DNA of 64,000 bases from assembly GCA_036351375.1 (NCBI GenBank), contig JAZBOY010000150.1, positions 1 to 64,000 of the forward strand, in the 5' to 3' direction. Below the pieces are notes generated by a model. It was not told the origin of the DNA and ran no database searches. It was given only the letters and a program-made list of their open reading frames with translations. The position numbers were made by a program, and so were the translations under genes. Origin of the DNA: JANQIO01 sp036351375. Its GTDB lineage: Bacteria; Pseudomonadota; Gammaproteobacteria; Pseudomonadales; Halieaceae. Below, in pieces: positions 46,873 through 56,053 of the stretch; within the stretch, counting starts at the first letter, position 1; each line of letters begins with the position of its first letter.

Positions 46873-46885
46873 GTCTGACTCAAGC

Positions 46886-47593
46886 TCAGGAGAGCTGTGA
46901 CACCAGCGCCGTCACCGCGTTCTCCACGCGCAGAATGCGCGGGCCCAGGCTCACCGTCTCGCATCCTGCCCCCTCCAGTTTTTCCACTTCGTAGGGAATA
47001 AGCCCGCCTTCGGGGCCAATCACCAGCAGAGTGGGTTCACCGCCGCTTCGTGGGCAGGGCGGGTAGTTACCGGGATGTGCAAGCAGCCCCCTGCGACCTG
47101 CCAACAGGCCGGGCAGTTCGTCTTCCACGAAGGGCTTGAAGCGCTTGTGCAGGGTGAGCTGCGGTAGCACGGTATCCCGCGACTGGCTCAGGCCTTCCAG
47201 GAAGTAGTCCTCTATCACCGCCGGGTCCAGCACTGGCGTTTGCCAGTAGCTTTTTTCTACCCGGTAACTGTTGATCAGCTGCAGGGATTCCACGCCCAGT
47301 TCCGCCACCATACGCAGGATGCGGCGCAACATTTTCGGGCGGGGTAGCGCCAGTACCAGGGTCAGAGGCAGCTTCGGCGGCGGGTCCCTGACCAGCGCCA
47401 CATCCAGCACTGCCTCGTCCGGGGCAAGTTTAACCAACTCCGCCTCGCCCATGCGGCCATTGATCTCGCCAACCCGCAGACTGTCACCCTCGTTGGCGTC
47501 AATCACTTCGCGGAGATGCTGCAGGCGGTGGTCCGTCAGGCGAATTCGATCGGCACCGACCCGGTCGAGGTCGGAAAAGAGCAGCAGGTTCAC
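46886..47593 (-). CDS. rsmE: 16S rRNA (uracil-1498 N3)-methyltransferase RsmE
   Basis: 235-residue SPOUT methyltransferase that modifies U1498 in the ribosomal A-site region. The N-terminal PUA-like domain has RLTDHRLQHLREVIDANEGD. The knotted SAM domain contains ALPRPKMLRRILRMVAELGV, VIGPEGGLIPYEVEKLEGAG and SLGPRILRVENAV, all conserved in the family. It is encoded convergently with the membrane protein gene and 165 bases from the divergent DUF819 gene. Confidence 0.96.
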   Translation of the reverse strand: MNLLLFSDLDRVGADRIRLTDHRLQHLREVIDANEGDSLRVGEINGRMGEAELVKLAPDEAVLDVALVRDPPPKLPLTLVLALPRPKMLRRILRMVAELGVESLQLINSYRVEKSYWQTPVLDPAVIEDYFLEGLSQSRDTVLPQLTLHKRFKPFVEDELPGLLAGRRGLLAHPGNYPPCPRSGGEPTLLVIGPEGGLIPYEVEKLEGAGCETVSLGPRILRVENAVTALVSQLS

Positions 47594-47758
47594 AGGTGTG
47601 TGTCAGCCAAGGGGTAGGGGAGTGTTGGGGTGATGCTTGCCTTCATCTGCCTAGTATATGTCCGTTGGCCATCCCCGGCGCAATGTCGCCCTGGCGGGCT
47701 TGCACAGGGATGGCTCTGCTCGCACACTGGCGCACATAACAAGAACGGGGACCCTCGA

Positions 47759-48946
47759 ATGATTTATTCCAGCGCCGGCGTCATGTTCACGCTGATCGCC
47801 ATTGCCGCCTTCTGGTTCTACGTGGAGAAGCGCACCCGGTGGACGCTATTCGGCTACGTGCCGCCGCTGTTGTTCATCTACTCCACGCCCATACTGCTCA
47901 GCAATACCGACATCCTGTTTGGCATGGACCAGAAAATCCTGGTGCAGAGCTCGCCGGTGTATAGCGGCATGCGCGAGTTTGGCCTGCCCATCGCCATCTG
48001 CCTGATGCTGCTGTCGGTGAACGTGCCGGCGGCCATCCGGGTCATGGGCGGCGGGGTGGCAGTCATGCTGATGGGCACCGCCGGCGTGGTGATTGGTGGC
48101 GTGTTTTCCTACTGGCTGGTGCACGGCTTCCTGCAGCCCGATGCCTGGAAGGCGGTGGGCACTCTCGCCGGTAGCTGGATTGGCGGTACCGGCAACATGG
48201 CGGCGGCCCATGTGGCGCTGGAAGGCGGCCCGGAGCATATCGGCCTGGCGGTGCTGGCAGACAATCTTGTCTACGTGGTGTGGCTGCCCATCCTGCTGGG
48301 GTCGCGCGCCTTTGCCGAAAAATTCAATGCCTGGGCCCGGGTGCCAGAGGACCGGATCGCCAAAATGGAGGCCGCCTCGGTGGAGCTGCACGTGGAAGAG
48401 CGGGTGGTAAGCATGACTGACTACCTGAACCTCGGGGTCATCGCCCTCGGCGTCACCTGGTTGTCTTACCTGCTGGCACCTTTGCTGCCGGTGATCGAGA
48501 ACGTGTTGTCTTCGTCCACCTGGGTCATCCTGCTGGTGACTTCCCTGAGCCTGGCGCTGTCGGTCACGCCGGCAAGGCATATTCCCGGTTCACAGAACCT
48601 GGCCATGGCCATCATTTATGTATTTGTTGCCGGTATGGGTGCGCGGGCGGCCCTGGAAGGCCTGAGCCAGGCGCCCTGGTTCGTGCTGGGCGCCTTCGTC
48701 TGGATCGCCATTCACGGAGCCTTCTGCCTGGCCGGTTCCTACATCTTCAAGGTCGACGTACACAGCGCGGCCATTGCCTCAGCGGCAAATATTGGCGGCG
48801 CGGCCAGCGCGCCGGTGGTGGCCGCCTACCACCGGCCGACCCTGGTGCCGGTGGCCATCCTCATGGCGCTGATCGGTTATGCGGTGGGCAACTACCTCGC
48901 CATCTTTACCGGCATTATGGCCGGGCGCGTAGTGGGGGCAGGTTAG
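47759..48946 (+). CDS. DUF819 family membrane protein (YjcL-like)
   Basis: 395-residue polytopic protein with about ten helices. The ATG at 47759 is taken; the frame is open to 47630 but the extension is not hydrophobic in the way the family begins. Conserved segments include TPILLSNTDILF, LAGSWIGGTGNMAAAHVALE and AIASAANIGGAASAPVVAAYH, the two Gly-rich hallmarks of DUF819. A transporter role is suggested for the family but the substrate is not established. The REP-like palindrome lies 34 bases after the stop. Confidence 0.88.
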   Translation: MIYSSAGVMFTLIAIAAFWFYVEKRTRWTLFGYVPPLLFIYSTPILLSNTDILFGMDQKILVQSSPVYSGMREFGLPIAICLMLLSVNVPAAIRVMGGGVAVMLMGTAGVVIGGVFSYWLVHGFLQPDAWKAVGTLAGSWIGGTGNMAAAHVALEGGPEHIGLAVLADNLVYVVWLPILLGSRAFAEKFNAWARVPEDRIAKMEAASVELHVEERVVSMTDYLNLGVIALGVTWLSYLLAPLLPVIENVLSSSTWVILLVTSLSLALSVTPARHIPGSQNLAMAIIYVFVAGMGARAALEGLSQAPWFVLGAFVWIAIHGAFCLAGSYIFKVDVHSAAIASAANIGGAASAPVVAAYHRPTLVPVAILMALIGYAVGNYLAIFTGIMAGRVVGAG

Positions 48947-48980
48947 GGTAGGCAGTGCGAGTCGTCATTCGCACGACCCC

Positions 48981-49056
48981 GTCATTCCCGCGAAAGCGGG
49001 AATCCAGCCACTCGATCTTTGCGCACGCACTGGATTCCCGCTTTCGCGGGAATGAC
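48981..49056. repeat. REP-like inverted pair of 27-base arms
   Basis: Two exact 27-base inverted copies: GTCATTCCCGCG through AATCCAG at 48981-49007 and its reverse complement at 49030-49056. Each copy itself holds the small palindrome CCCGC-GAAA-GCGGG. The 22-base spacer has no symmetry. The unit fills most of the space between convergent DUF819 and rimO genes. This CATTCCCGCGAAAGCGGG type of repeat is found in many proteobacterial intergenic regions and could act as a two-way terminator or mRNA stabiliser. Confidence 0.8.
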
Positions 49057-49099
49057 AACGTTCAGTCAGAAAATGACAGGCGCAGCACGCCGGGAACGA

Positions 49100-50416
49100 C
49101 TAGACGTACAGATCGTACTCATCAGCCCCACTAATCTCCGCCTCCACGAAATCCCCCGGCGCCAGGTCGGTAATACCCGGCAAGTGCACCAGCCCATCAA
49201 TCTCCGGTGCGTCAGCGTGGGTGCGACCAATCGCGCCTTCCTCGTCAACGCTGTCGATGAGAATCTCCTGGGTGGTGCCAATCTTGTCCTGCAGCTTCTG
49301 GGCGCTGATGGCCTGCTGGATCGCCATGAAGCGCTCCCAGCGGTCCTGCATTTCATCGGCGGGCACATGGCCCGACAGATCATTCGCTGCTGCACCCTCT
49401 ACCGGTGAGTACTGGAAGCAGCCCACCCGGTCGAGCTGGGCTTCTTCCAGCCAGTCCAGCAGTTCTTCAAAGTCTTGTTCCGTTTCACCCGGGAAGCCGA
49501 CGATAAAGGTGGACCGGATGGTCAACTCCGGGCAGATCTCCCGCCAGGCGTGAATCCGCTCCAGGGTATTCTCCGCCGCCGCTGGGCGCTTCATGGATCT
49601 CAGGATGCGCGGGCTGCCGTGCTGGAAGGGAATATCCAGGTAAGGCGTAATCTTGCCCTCGGCCATCAGTGGAATCACATTGTCCACGTGAGGGTAGGGG
49701 TACACATAGTGCAGCCGCACCCAGATGCCAAATTCGCCCAGCGCCTCGCACAGCTCCTGCATGCGGGTCTTCAGGGGGCGACCGTTCCAGAAACCGGTGC
49801 GGTACTTCAGGTCGACACCGTAAGCTGAAGTGTCCTGGGAAATCACCAGCAGCTCGCGCACGCCGGCCTTCACCAGCCGCTCGGCTTCTGCCATCACATC
49901 GCCGATGGGTCGGCTCACCAGCTTGCCGCGCATGTCAGGGATGATGCAAAAGCTGCAGGAGTGATTGCAGCCCTCGGAAATCTTCAGGTAGGCATAGTGC
50001 CGGGGGGTGAGCTTCACGCCCTGCGGCGGCACCAGGTCCGTGAACGGGTTGTGCTCGACCGTGGGTGCGGGTACGTGCTGATGAACGGCACCCACTACCT
50101 CTTCATAAGCCTGCGGCCCTGTCACCGCCAGCACATCCGGGTGCACCCGGGTGATGTCCTCGGCGTCCTTGCCCATGCAGCCGGTGACGATCACCTTGCC
50201 GTTCTTGCGCAGTGCCTCGCCAATCGAGTCCAGCGACTCTTGCTTGGCGGAATCGATAAAGCCACAGGTATTCACCACCACGACGTCGGCATCCTCGTAA
50301 GAAGGCACAATGTCGTAACCGTCCAGCTTCAGCTGGGTGAGGATGCGCTCGGAATCAACGAGCGCTTTTGGGCAGCCGAGTGAAACAAACCCGACCCTGC
50401 TGGAAGTATCTTTCAT
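49100..50416 (-). CDS. rimO: ribosomal protein S12 methylthiotransferase RimO
   Basis: Radical-SAM enzyme that adds a methylthio group to Asp89 of ribosomal protein S12. The 438-residue protein has the N-terminal [4Fe-4S] site with Cys15, Cys51 and Cys80 (GFVSLGCPKALVDSERIL). The radical-SAM triad is Cys150, Cys154 and Cys157 in SEGCNHSCSFCIIPDMRG. A C-terminal TRAM domain ends at GADEYDLYV. Length and order match RimO rather than MiaB. Confidence 0.97.
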   Translation of the reverse strand: MKDTSSRVGFVSLGCPKALVDSERILTQLKLDGYDIVPSYEDADVVVVNTCGFIDSAKQESLDSIGEALRKNGKVIVTGCMGKDAEDITRVHPDVLAVTGPQAYEEVVGAVHQHVPAPTVEHNPFTDLVPPQGVKLTPRHYAYLKISEGCNHSCSFCIIPDMRGKLVSRPIGDVMAEAERLVKAGVRELLVISQDTSAYGVDLKYRTGFWNGRPLKTRMQELCEALGEFGIWVRLHYVYPYPHVDNVIPLMAEGKITPYLDIPFQHGSPRILRSMKRPAAAENTLERIHAWREICPELTIRSTFIVGFPGETEQDFEELLDWLEEAQLDRVGCFQYSPVEGAAANDLSGHVPADEMQDRWERFMAIQQAISAQKLQDKIGTTQEILIDSVDEEGAIGRTHADAPEIDGLVHLPGITDLAPGDFVEAEISGADEYDLYV

Positions 50417-50707
50417 GGATGAATTGTAGAAGTGAGACGGAAGAATGTTACCTGATTAATAATTCTTTTACTCCTCAAAAACCTCAGAGCTTGGGCGGGA
50501 ATGATGAAAATCGGCTAGAAAGCCCTCTCTTATTGCTGCCAATTGGACAGGAGATAGCCAATGCGTTCGGGTGCAGTACTCCACTGGCGCTGTGCCCCCG
50601 GCGTAGGTGGAATATCCATCGGTAGAGGCTGCTGGCTCTGAATTCAAGCATATTTGGTTTCATTCACTGGTAGACATATCAAAAATGGTATATATACTAT
50701 ATTTGGT
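50417..50707. promoter_or_regulatory. AT-rich region upstream of the toxin-antitoxin genes, with operator-like palindrome
   Basis: The stretch is distinctly AT-richer than its neighbours. GTATATATAC at 50688-50697 is a perfect 10-base palindrome 10 bases before the toxin start, suited to autoregulation by the HTH antitoxin. ATATTTGGT is repeated directly at 50650-50658 and 50699-50707. No gene could be supported here; an 85-codon plus-strand frame at 50368-50625 has no family features. Confidence 0.45.
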
Positions 50708-50992
50708 ATGTGGTCAGTGTATGAGCATAAGCGAATCGAAAAGCAGCTGGCCAAAGCACCTTTGGAAGTTCAGAAGCGCTATGAAAAGTGGAAAGACATC
50801 GTAGAGCTCTCCGGTCCGGCAGGCCTTAAGATGATCAGAGGCTTGCGAGATGAGGCGCTACGTGGCGAGTGGAAGGCCCATCGCTCGTCCCGATTGAATC
50901 AACAGTATCGCGTGATCTACCGGGTGGACGGTGATCAGTTGATCGTTCAAGTCGTAGAACTGACGCCTCACGACTATCGGAGGAAGTCCTGA
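50708..50992 (+). CDS. RelE/ParE-superfamily toxin
   Basis: 94 residues from the ATG at 50708. The pattern YEHKRIEKQLAKAPLEVQKR then LKMIRGLRDEALRGEWKAHR and QQYRVIYRVDGDQLIVQVVE matches the RelE/HigB-type ribosome-dependent endoribonuclease fold, with the basic residues and C-terminal HDYRRKS expected of the catalytic surface. The frame is open further upstream to 50654, but without better start context. It overlaps the HTH antitoxin gene by one base. Confidence 0.85.
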   Translation: MWSVYEHKRIEKQLAKAPLEVQKRYEKWKDIVELSGPAGLKMIRGLRDEALRGEWKAHRSSRLNQQYRVIYRVDGDQLIVQVVELTPHDYRRKS

Positions 50993-51252
50993 TGAGTGAA
51001 TTTAAAAAGGCCAAGCGACGAGTGGTGGTTTCTCCCGGGGAGTCTGTCCGTATTCTTCGCGAAATGCAGGAGCTGAGTCAGAATCAGTTGGCAGAGCTGG
51101 CAGGCATCCCGCAATCAACCATCTCTGCCATTGAGCGTGATCGGGTCAATCTTGGTGTAGAGAGGGCCAAGACGCTGGCCCGGGCGCTGAAATGTCACCC
51201 TGCTGTGCTGGTGTTCCCAGGCTGGGATCTGGAGGCCGAATCAGCCGCCTAG
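50992..51252 (+). CDS. HTH (XRE-type) antitoxin
   Basis: 86 residues with a helix-turn-helix at about 18-70: RILREMQELSQNQLAELAGI then PQSTISAIERDRVNLGVERA. The C-terminus is short (FPGWDLEAESAA). As the second gene overlapping a RelE-like toxin by one base, it should neutralise the toxin and repress the operon at the palindrome upstream. This toxin-first order is the HigBA type, although the toxin sequence is RelE-like. Confidence 0.85.
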   Translation: MSEFKKAKRRVVVSPGESVRILREMQELSQNQLAELAGIPQSTISAIERDRVNLGVERAKTLARALKCHPAVLVFPGWDLEAESAA

Positions 51253-51408
51253 CCTGGAGTCACGCCACCGGGGCGTATTCGCGCCCGGCTATTCTATGCG
51301 AATAGTTTAGGCAACCTTAGGGCAACCGCGTGAAACGAAGCCAGCGTTCTTGCGTTCTGTATTGCTTATATACAGCTCAGCCCTTCCGCGTGTACTTTGG
51401 AGTTTCCT

Positions 51409-52497
51409 CTAGGGGTGCCGCGCGAGGAAGCTCGCCAGCTCATCTTTCCAGAAACGCGCCGCGGTGTGGGTGCCGTGGCCCCTGGTCTCGTCGCTGATGG
51501 GAATCAGCACGAACGTCGCCTTGGGCATTTTCCGGGCCAGGTTTTCGGGATTGCCGAGGCCCGGTGGGTTGATGAAATCATCCGCAGAATTGATCCACAG
51601 GACTGGTACACGGATCTCCGCCAGCCGCGGTGCGGGGTTGTAGTATCGGGATGAATCAAACTGGTAGATCGTGTCGTTAGGATCAACCGGGTTCTTCAGG
51701 GCCCGTTCAAGTCGGCTATCGAGCACCGCTTCGGCCTGCTCACGTGTCGGATACTGGGCCTGCAGCCGGTAGGGGTTCGGCCCGGCCAGCCCGAGGATGT
51801 AGGCACGAATGGTCTGCCCCATGGTGAGGTTTGCGGGGTCGTCGTAGCGTCCACCCTCGTAGGCAGGGTCATCTTCAAAACCGTCGATCACCATCTTGCG
51901 CATCATGCGGTTTCTGCCTGCAATCTCTATGGCATTGCAAGCCAGCGGCACGAAGCGGCGGACAAAGCCTGGCCGTGAGATGCCCCAGACGAAGCTGTGC
52001 ATGCAGCCCATGGAGGTTCCGATGATCAGGTCGAGCTCCTGCACGTTGAGCCCCTCCGTCAACATCCGGTATTGCGCAAGCACCATGTCCTCATAGTCGT
52101 AGCGGGGGAAGTCGGTGAGCATGCCGTCGCTGGGTTTTGAGCTGTCACCGTGGCCGAGATTGTCGGGGGAAATGATGTAGTGCTTCTCGATATCGAGCAG
52201 CTGCCCGGGACCAAACAGCTCGTCGCCAAACGCGGGGCGCAGTAGAGAACGGCCGCTGCCCCCGGTGCCGTGCAGCAGCATGACCGCGTTGGTGATATTG
52301 CCATCGTCATCGCGCTGCGGCGTGCCGAGTGTGTACACGCTCATGGTGATTGAGGGGAGGGTCTCGCCGGTGTGGAACTCGAAGTTAGAGAGTTTTATGT
52401 CCTGGCGGGTGGCCTGGGCCTGCCATTCCGTGGCAACGGCCAGGTGGGCAAAGGCGAGTGTCAGTAGAGTGAGAAGTAGCCGCAGCGCTTGCATCAT
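51409..52497 (-). CDS. exported alpha/beta hydrolase, homoserine-acetyltransferase-like fold
   Basis: 362 residues with a signal peptide ending near AVATEW. The oxyanion region is MLLHGTGGSGRSLL, the nucleophile Ser is in IGTSMGCMHSFVW (about residue 162), the Asp is in INSADDFINPPG and the His in SDETRGHGTHTAA. This arrangement matches the MetX-like branch of alpha/beta hydrolases, but the export signal argues against a biosynthetic role; an esterase or lipase-like activity in the periplasm is more likely. It stands alone on the minus strand. Confidence 0.85.
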   Translation of the reverse strand: MMQALRLLLTLLTLAFAHLAVATEWQAQATRQDIKLSNFEFHTGETLPSITMSVYTLGTPQRDDDGNITNAVMLLHGTGGSGRSLLRPAFGDELFGPGQLLDIEKHYIISPDNLGHGDSSKPSDGMLTDFPRYDYEDMVLAQYRMLTEGLNVQELDLIIGTSMGCMHSFVWGISRPGFVRRFVPLACNAIEIAGRNRMMRKMVIDGFEDDPAYEGGRYDDPANLTMGQTIRAYILGLAGPNPYRLQAQYPTREQAEAVLDSRLERALKNPVDPNDTIYQFDSSRYYNPAPRLAEIRVPVLWINSADDFINPPGLGNPENLARKMPKATFVLIPISDETRGHGTHTAARFWKDELASFLARHP

Positions 52498-52607
52498 GAG
52501 TTTCCCTTGTTTGGTCTCAACTGCAGCGCAGACTACCTCTCACAGATGAAAAAGCAATTGAGCGTCACCCCTGGGCGCCAGGCGGCGCGCCAGGGAGGAG
52601 GCATTAA

Positions 52608-55600
52608 CTAGTCAGCAGCATCGACTATCAGCGGTCCGGTCTCGATCAGTTTGGCGCGCATAGCTGCTACCTCGCCATCCTTGAGGGCAACCCAGCGCTG
52701 TTGCACGTCTCCCCACTCGGCGTGAAGCTTGTCATAGACCTCCACGTACTGATCGGCGGGTTTGAAGTCTGCGATGGCCACGGTCTCCGCCAGGTAAGCG
52801 AGCTTCTCCATCAGCATGCCCGGCAGTCGAATCACATCCTGGCCTTTACCGGAGTGCTTCAATTGCAGCATCTGGTTTTCGATGGCAGTGATGTTCTCGT
52901 CCAGCGTATCCAGCTCGCCGCGCAGGTCTTCGCCGACCATGGGCTTCAGGTCGCGAATCTGCCGACGCAGTCTTTCGGCTTCGTTGACGGCAACAGACAT
53001 CTCTTCGTAGTCAGCCCGAATCCTGTCGAGCAGTGCCTTCTGCTGCTGGATGTCGGCAAGACTGCCCTCGGAGTTGGGATCTTTCTTGAGTTCGAAACTG
53101 AAGGTCTGTTCAAAATCGCCCGATTCCAGGGTCACGGAATAGACGCCCGGGCTTGCCAGCAGCGACATGGGCTTCACCAGCGGTTCCCGCGTCCGGTCGT
53201 CCTTCATCGGGTACCAGTCGGCGTAGGTCGGCTTGGTGCGCAGCACCAGTTTGGTGGTGGGGTCCTCCTTGAAGTCCCACCACACCCGGTTCACGCCCGG
53301 CTTACCCTCGTGCTCGATGGTGCGCACGGTGTCACCGGTTTCGTTCTTGATGATCAGGGAGACCTTGTCCTCCATCTCCTCTGACTGCCAGTAATGCAGC
53401 GAGGTGCCCAGGGGCGGGTCATCACCGAAGGAGGCTTCCTTGAAGAACTGCATGATGCTCGATACCGGATGCAGGCGGTAGGCGTCCTTCGGGTCGAACA
53501 GGTACAGCGCCGATGAGGCCACCTCGTCGTTGAACTGCTGGAGGGGAGTGAGGTCGTCCAGAATCCACACGCCGCGGCCGTAGGTGCCCACCACCAGGTC
53601 GTTGAAGTGCTCGGGGATATCCATCCAGTACATGGGGCTGGAGGGAATATTGGTCATCAGCGACTGCCAGCGCTTGCCCTGGTCCAGGGAGAAGTAAAGG
53701 GCGTTCTCCGTGCCCAGGTAGAGCAGGTTGGGGTTGATCGGGTCCTCCTTGATCATCCGCGCATAGCTGAGGATGCTATCTTCAATGCCCGTGGTGATCT
53801 TCTTCCAGGAGCGTCCATAGTTGGTGGTCTTGTATACGTAGGGTTTGAAGTCGCCCATCTCGTGGGCGTCCACCGTGAGGTAGGCCGTGCCCTCATCGTG
53901 CTGGGAGGCTTCGATATTGCGCACCGCGCCATAGCTGGGCATGCCAGGCAGCTTGCGGGTAACGTTGGTCCAGTTTTCACCGCCGTCCTGGCTGACGTGC
54001 ACCTGGCCGTCATTGGTGCCCGCCCAGATCAGTCCCTGCTTCAGGGGCGACTCGTCCAGGGCGTAGACCACGTTGGCGTATTCGACCCCGATATTGTCAC
54101 CGGTAAGCCCGCCGGAAAACTGCTGCTTGCTTTTGTCGTTGAGGCTCAGGTCAGGGCTGACAATGTCCCAGCTCTGGCCGCCGTTAGTGGTGCGATGCAC
54201 ATACTGGCTGGCCACGTACACAGTGTTGTTGTCGTGGGGTGAAATCAGCAGTGGGAAAGTCCACTGGAAACGATACTTCACGTCTGCAGCAGGGGTGCCC
54301 GCGGTCAGCTCCGGCCACACTTCCACCTGTCGGAACTGGCCGTTCCGCTCATCGTAGCGAACGACCACGCCGCCCAATGCACCGTATCCCGAGGCGCTGG
54401 ACCAGACGATGTTGGGGTCAGTGGGGTCGGCGGTGGCGAACCCGCTCTCACCGCCGCCCACGTCGTGCCAGAGGCCAGTGCCGATAAACGGGCCGAAGAA
54501 GCCCTGCATGCGGCTGCGGCTGGGGCCCTTCATGGATGGGCCGTCCTGCCGGTTGGTGAGTACGTTGTAGGGGACTTCGGTGTCGGTGGTTACGTGGTAC
54601 AGCTGCGCCACAGGCAGCTGCACCCGGTGCCACGACTTGCCGCGGTTATGGCTGATCGACAGGCCGCCGTCACCCACCACAATTTGCCGGTCGCCATTGG
54701 TGGGGTCGACCCACATTTCATGATGGTCCCAGTTGGGCTGGCTGGCCGAATCGGCCACCGTCGCGGTCTTACCGCCATCGATGCTGGTGGCATAGGCGGC
54801 GGAGAAGAAATAGATCTCGTTGGGGTTGTCAGGCGACGCGGTACTGCGCGTGTAATACGCGCCGCGTCCGGTGAGGTCGCGGTCAGAGCTGACCAGCTTG
54901 AAGGTCTCGCCGCGATCTTCCGATCGCCACAGTTCGCCGGTATTGGTGTCTTCGCCGTCCAGCGGAATACCGTCGCCGGTTTCTATCAGGGCATAGAGCC
55001 GGCCCTGCTGCGCTGCGGTCATGGCCAGGGAGATTTTCCCCACTTCGCCTTCCGGCAGGCCTTCGCTCTCGAGCCGGTTCCAGGTCACGCCGGCGTCCAG
55101 TGATTTGTAGATGCCGCCGCCGGGGCCTCCGCTTTTCCTGGTCCAGGGGCGCATCTCAAGAGACCACATTCCCGCGAACAGAATGCGCGGATTGAAGGGG
55201 TCCATGACCAGGTCTGATGCGCCAGTGCCCTCATCCACTTGCAGGACGTGCGTCCAGCTGGCACCGCCATCGGTGCTCTTGAATATGCCGCGTTCCTCCT
55301 GTGGCGCGTAGCCATGCCCCAGGGCCGCAACGTAGACCACGTCTGGGTTGGTGGGGTGTACGACGATGCGGCTGATACGCCCTGTGTTCTCAAGCCCTAG
55401 GTGCGTCCAGTTATCGCCACCATCCGTCGAGCGCCACACGCCGTTGCCGATTGAAACGTTGGAGCGAATGAACGACTCACCGGTGCCGGCATAGACGATC
55501 TCGGGGTCGCTTGGCGCCAGGGCCAGGGCGCCAACGGAGTGAACGCGCTGGTCATCAAACACCGGCTTCCAGTTCAGGCCGCCGTCTGTGGACTTCCAGA

Positions 55601-55799
55601 TGCCGCCAGAGGCCGCGCCAACGTAGTAGGTCATCGTGTCACCGGGAACCCCGGTGACCGAGATCAGGCGATTGCCAATGGGGCCGATATGGCGGAACTG
55701 CAGCTGCTCCATCTGCTCGGTGGTCAGGGTCTGTGCCAGGGCCGGCCAGGCCAGTAGGCAGAGCAGGGCGGGCAGCAGGCGTTTCAGTAATGTGCGCAT
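52608..55799 (-). CDS. exported BNR/sortilin (VPS10)-type beta-propeller protein
   Basis: 1063 residues from the ATG at 55799, giving the signal peptide MRTLLKRLLPALLCLLAWPA cleaved after ALAQ; the frame is open to 55982 but the extra 61 residues are not signal-like. The body is built of many Asp-box repeats (STDGGLNWKP, STDGGDNWTHL, SLDAGVTW, SQDGGENWTN). The C-terminal 250 residues are helical with SLADIQQQKALLDRIRADYE. Often annotated as glycosyl hydrolase, but no catalytic residues can be assigned; the propeller may bind a secreted or surface ligand. It could be a substrate of the type II system. Confidence 0.88.
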   Translation of the reverse strand: MRTLLKRLLPALLCLLAWPALAQTLTTEQMEQLQFRHIGPIGNRLISVTGVPGDTMTYYVGAASGGIWKSTDGGLNWKPVFDDQRVHSVGALALAPSDPEIVYAGTGESFIRSNVSIGNGVWRSTDGGDNWTHLGLENTGRISRIVVHPTNPDVVYVAALGHGYAPQEERGIFKSTDGGASWTHVLQVDEGTGASDLVMDPFNPRILFAGMWSLEMRPWTRKSGGPGGGIYKSLDAGVTWNRLESEGLPEGEVGKISLAMTAAQQGRLYALIETGDGIPLDGEDTNTGELWRSEDRGETFKLVSSDRDLTGRGAYYTRSTASPDNPNEIYFFSAAYATSIDGGKTATVADSASQPNWDHHEMWVDPTNGDRQIVVGDGGLSISHNRGKSWHRVQLPVAQLYHVTTDTEVPYNVLTNRQDGPSMKGPSRSRMQGFFGPFIGTGLWHDVGGGESGFATADPTDPNIVWSSASGYGALGGVVVRYDERNGQFRQVEVWPELTAGTPAADVKYRFQWTFPLLISPHDNNTVYVASQYVHRTTNGGQSWDIVSPDLSLNDKSKQQFSGGLTGDNIGVEYANVVYALDESPLKQGLIWAGTNDGQVHVSQDGGENWTNVTRKLPGMPSYGAVRNIEASQHDEGTAYLTVDAHEMGDFKPYVYKTTNYGRSWKKITTGIEDSILSYARMIKEDPINPNLLYLGTENALYFSLDQGKRWQSLMTNIPSSPMYWMDIPEHFNDLVVGTYGRGVWILDDLTPLQQFNDEVASSALYLFDPKDAYRLHPVSSIMQFFKEASFGDDPPLGTSLHYWQSEEMEDKVSLIIKNETGDTVRTIEHEGKPGVNRVWWDFKEDPTTKLVLRTKPTYADWYPMKDDRTREPLVKPMSLLASPGVYSVTLESGDFEQTFSFELKKDPNSEGSLADIQQQKALLDRIRADYEEMSVAVNEAERLRRQIRDLKPMVGEDLRGELDTLDENITAIENQMLQLKHSGKGQDVIRLPGMLMEKLAYLAETVAIADFKPADQYVEVYDKLHAEWGDVQQRWVALKDGEVAAMRAKLIETGPLIVDAAD

Positions 55800-56053
55800 A
55801 GGTTTACCTGAGGGAAGAGTTGAGAGACGAGTGGAACATTGCCGCAGCTTGTCATGTCTGGTGTGCCTGCGGCGGTGGCCGACGTTGAGAGACTTCACAA
55901 TGCTAGATAATCCTTCGGGTTTCAGCCAGCACCCAGGAAGAGTGCGGGCCAATTTACTGCCACAGGTGCAAAACTGTTCCACGCCGTCACGCTCACAGAC
56001 TTTCCTGAAGACGTTGGCTATGCTCTGGGCAGGAATTCCTTTTGGGGCTGGAT

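Noticed and set aside
48981..49056. Possible CRISPR or integron attC at the inverted repeat
   Set aside because: Only two copies in inverted, not direct, orientation, with no cas or integrase gene; a REP pair fits better.
50368..50625. Plus-strand 85-codon frame upstream of the toxin gene
   Set aside because: Starts inside rimO on the opposite strand, is rich in Cys and Arg, and matches no family.
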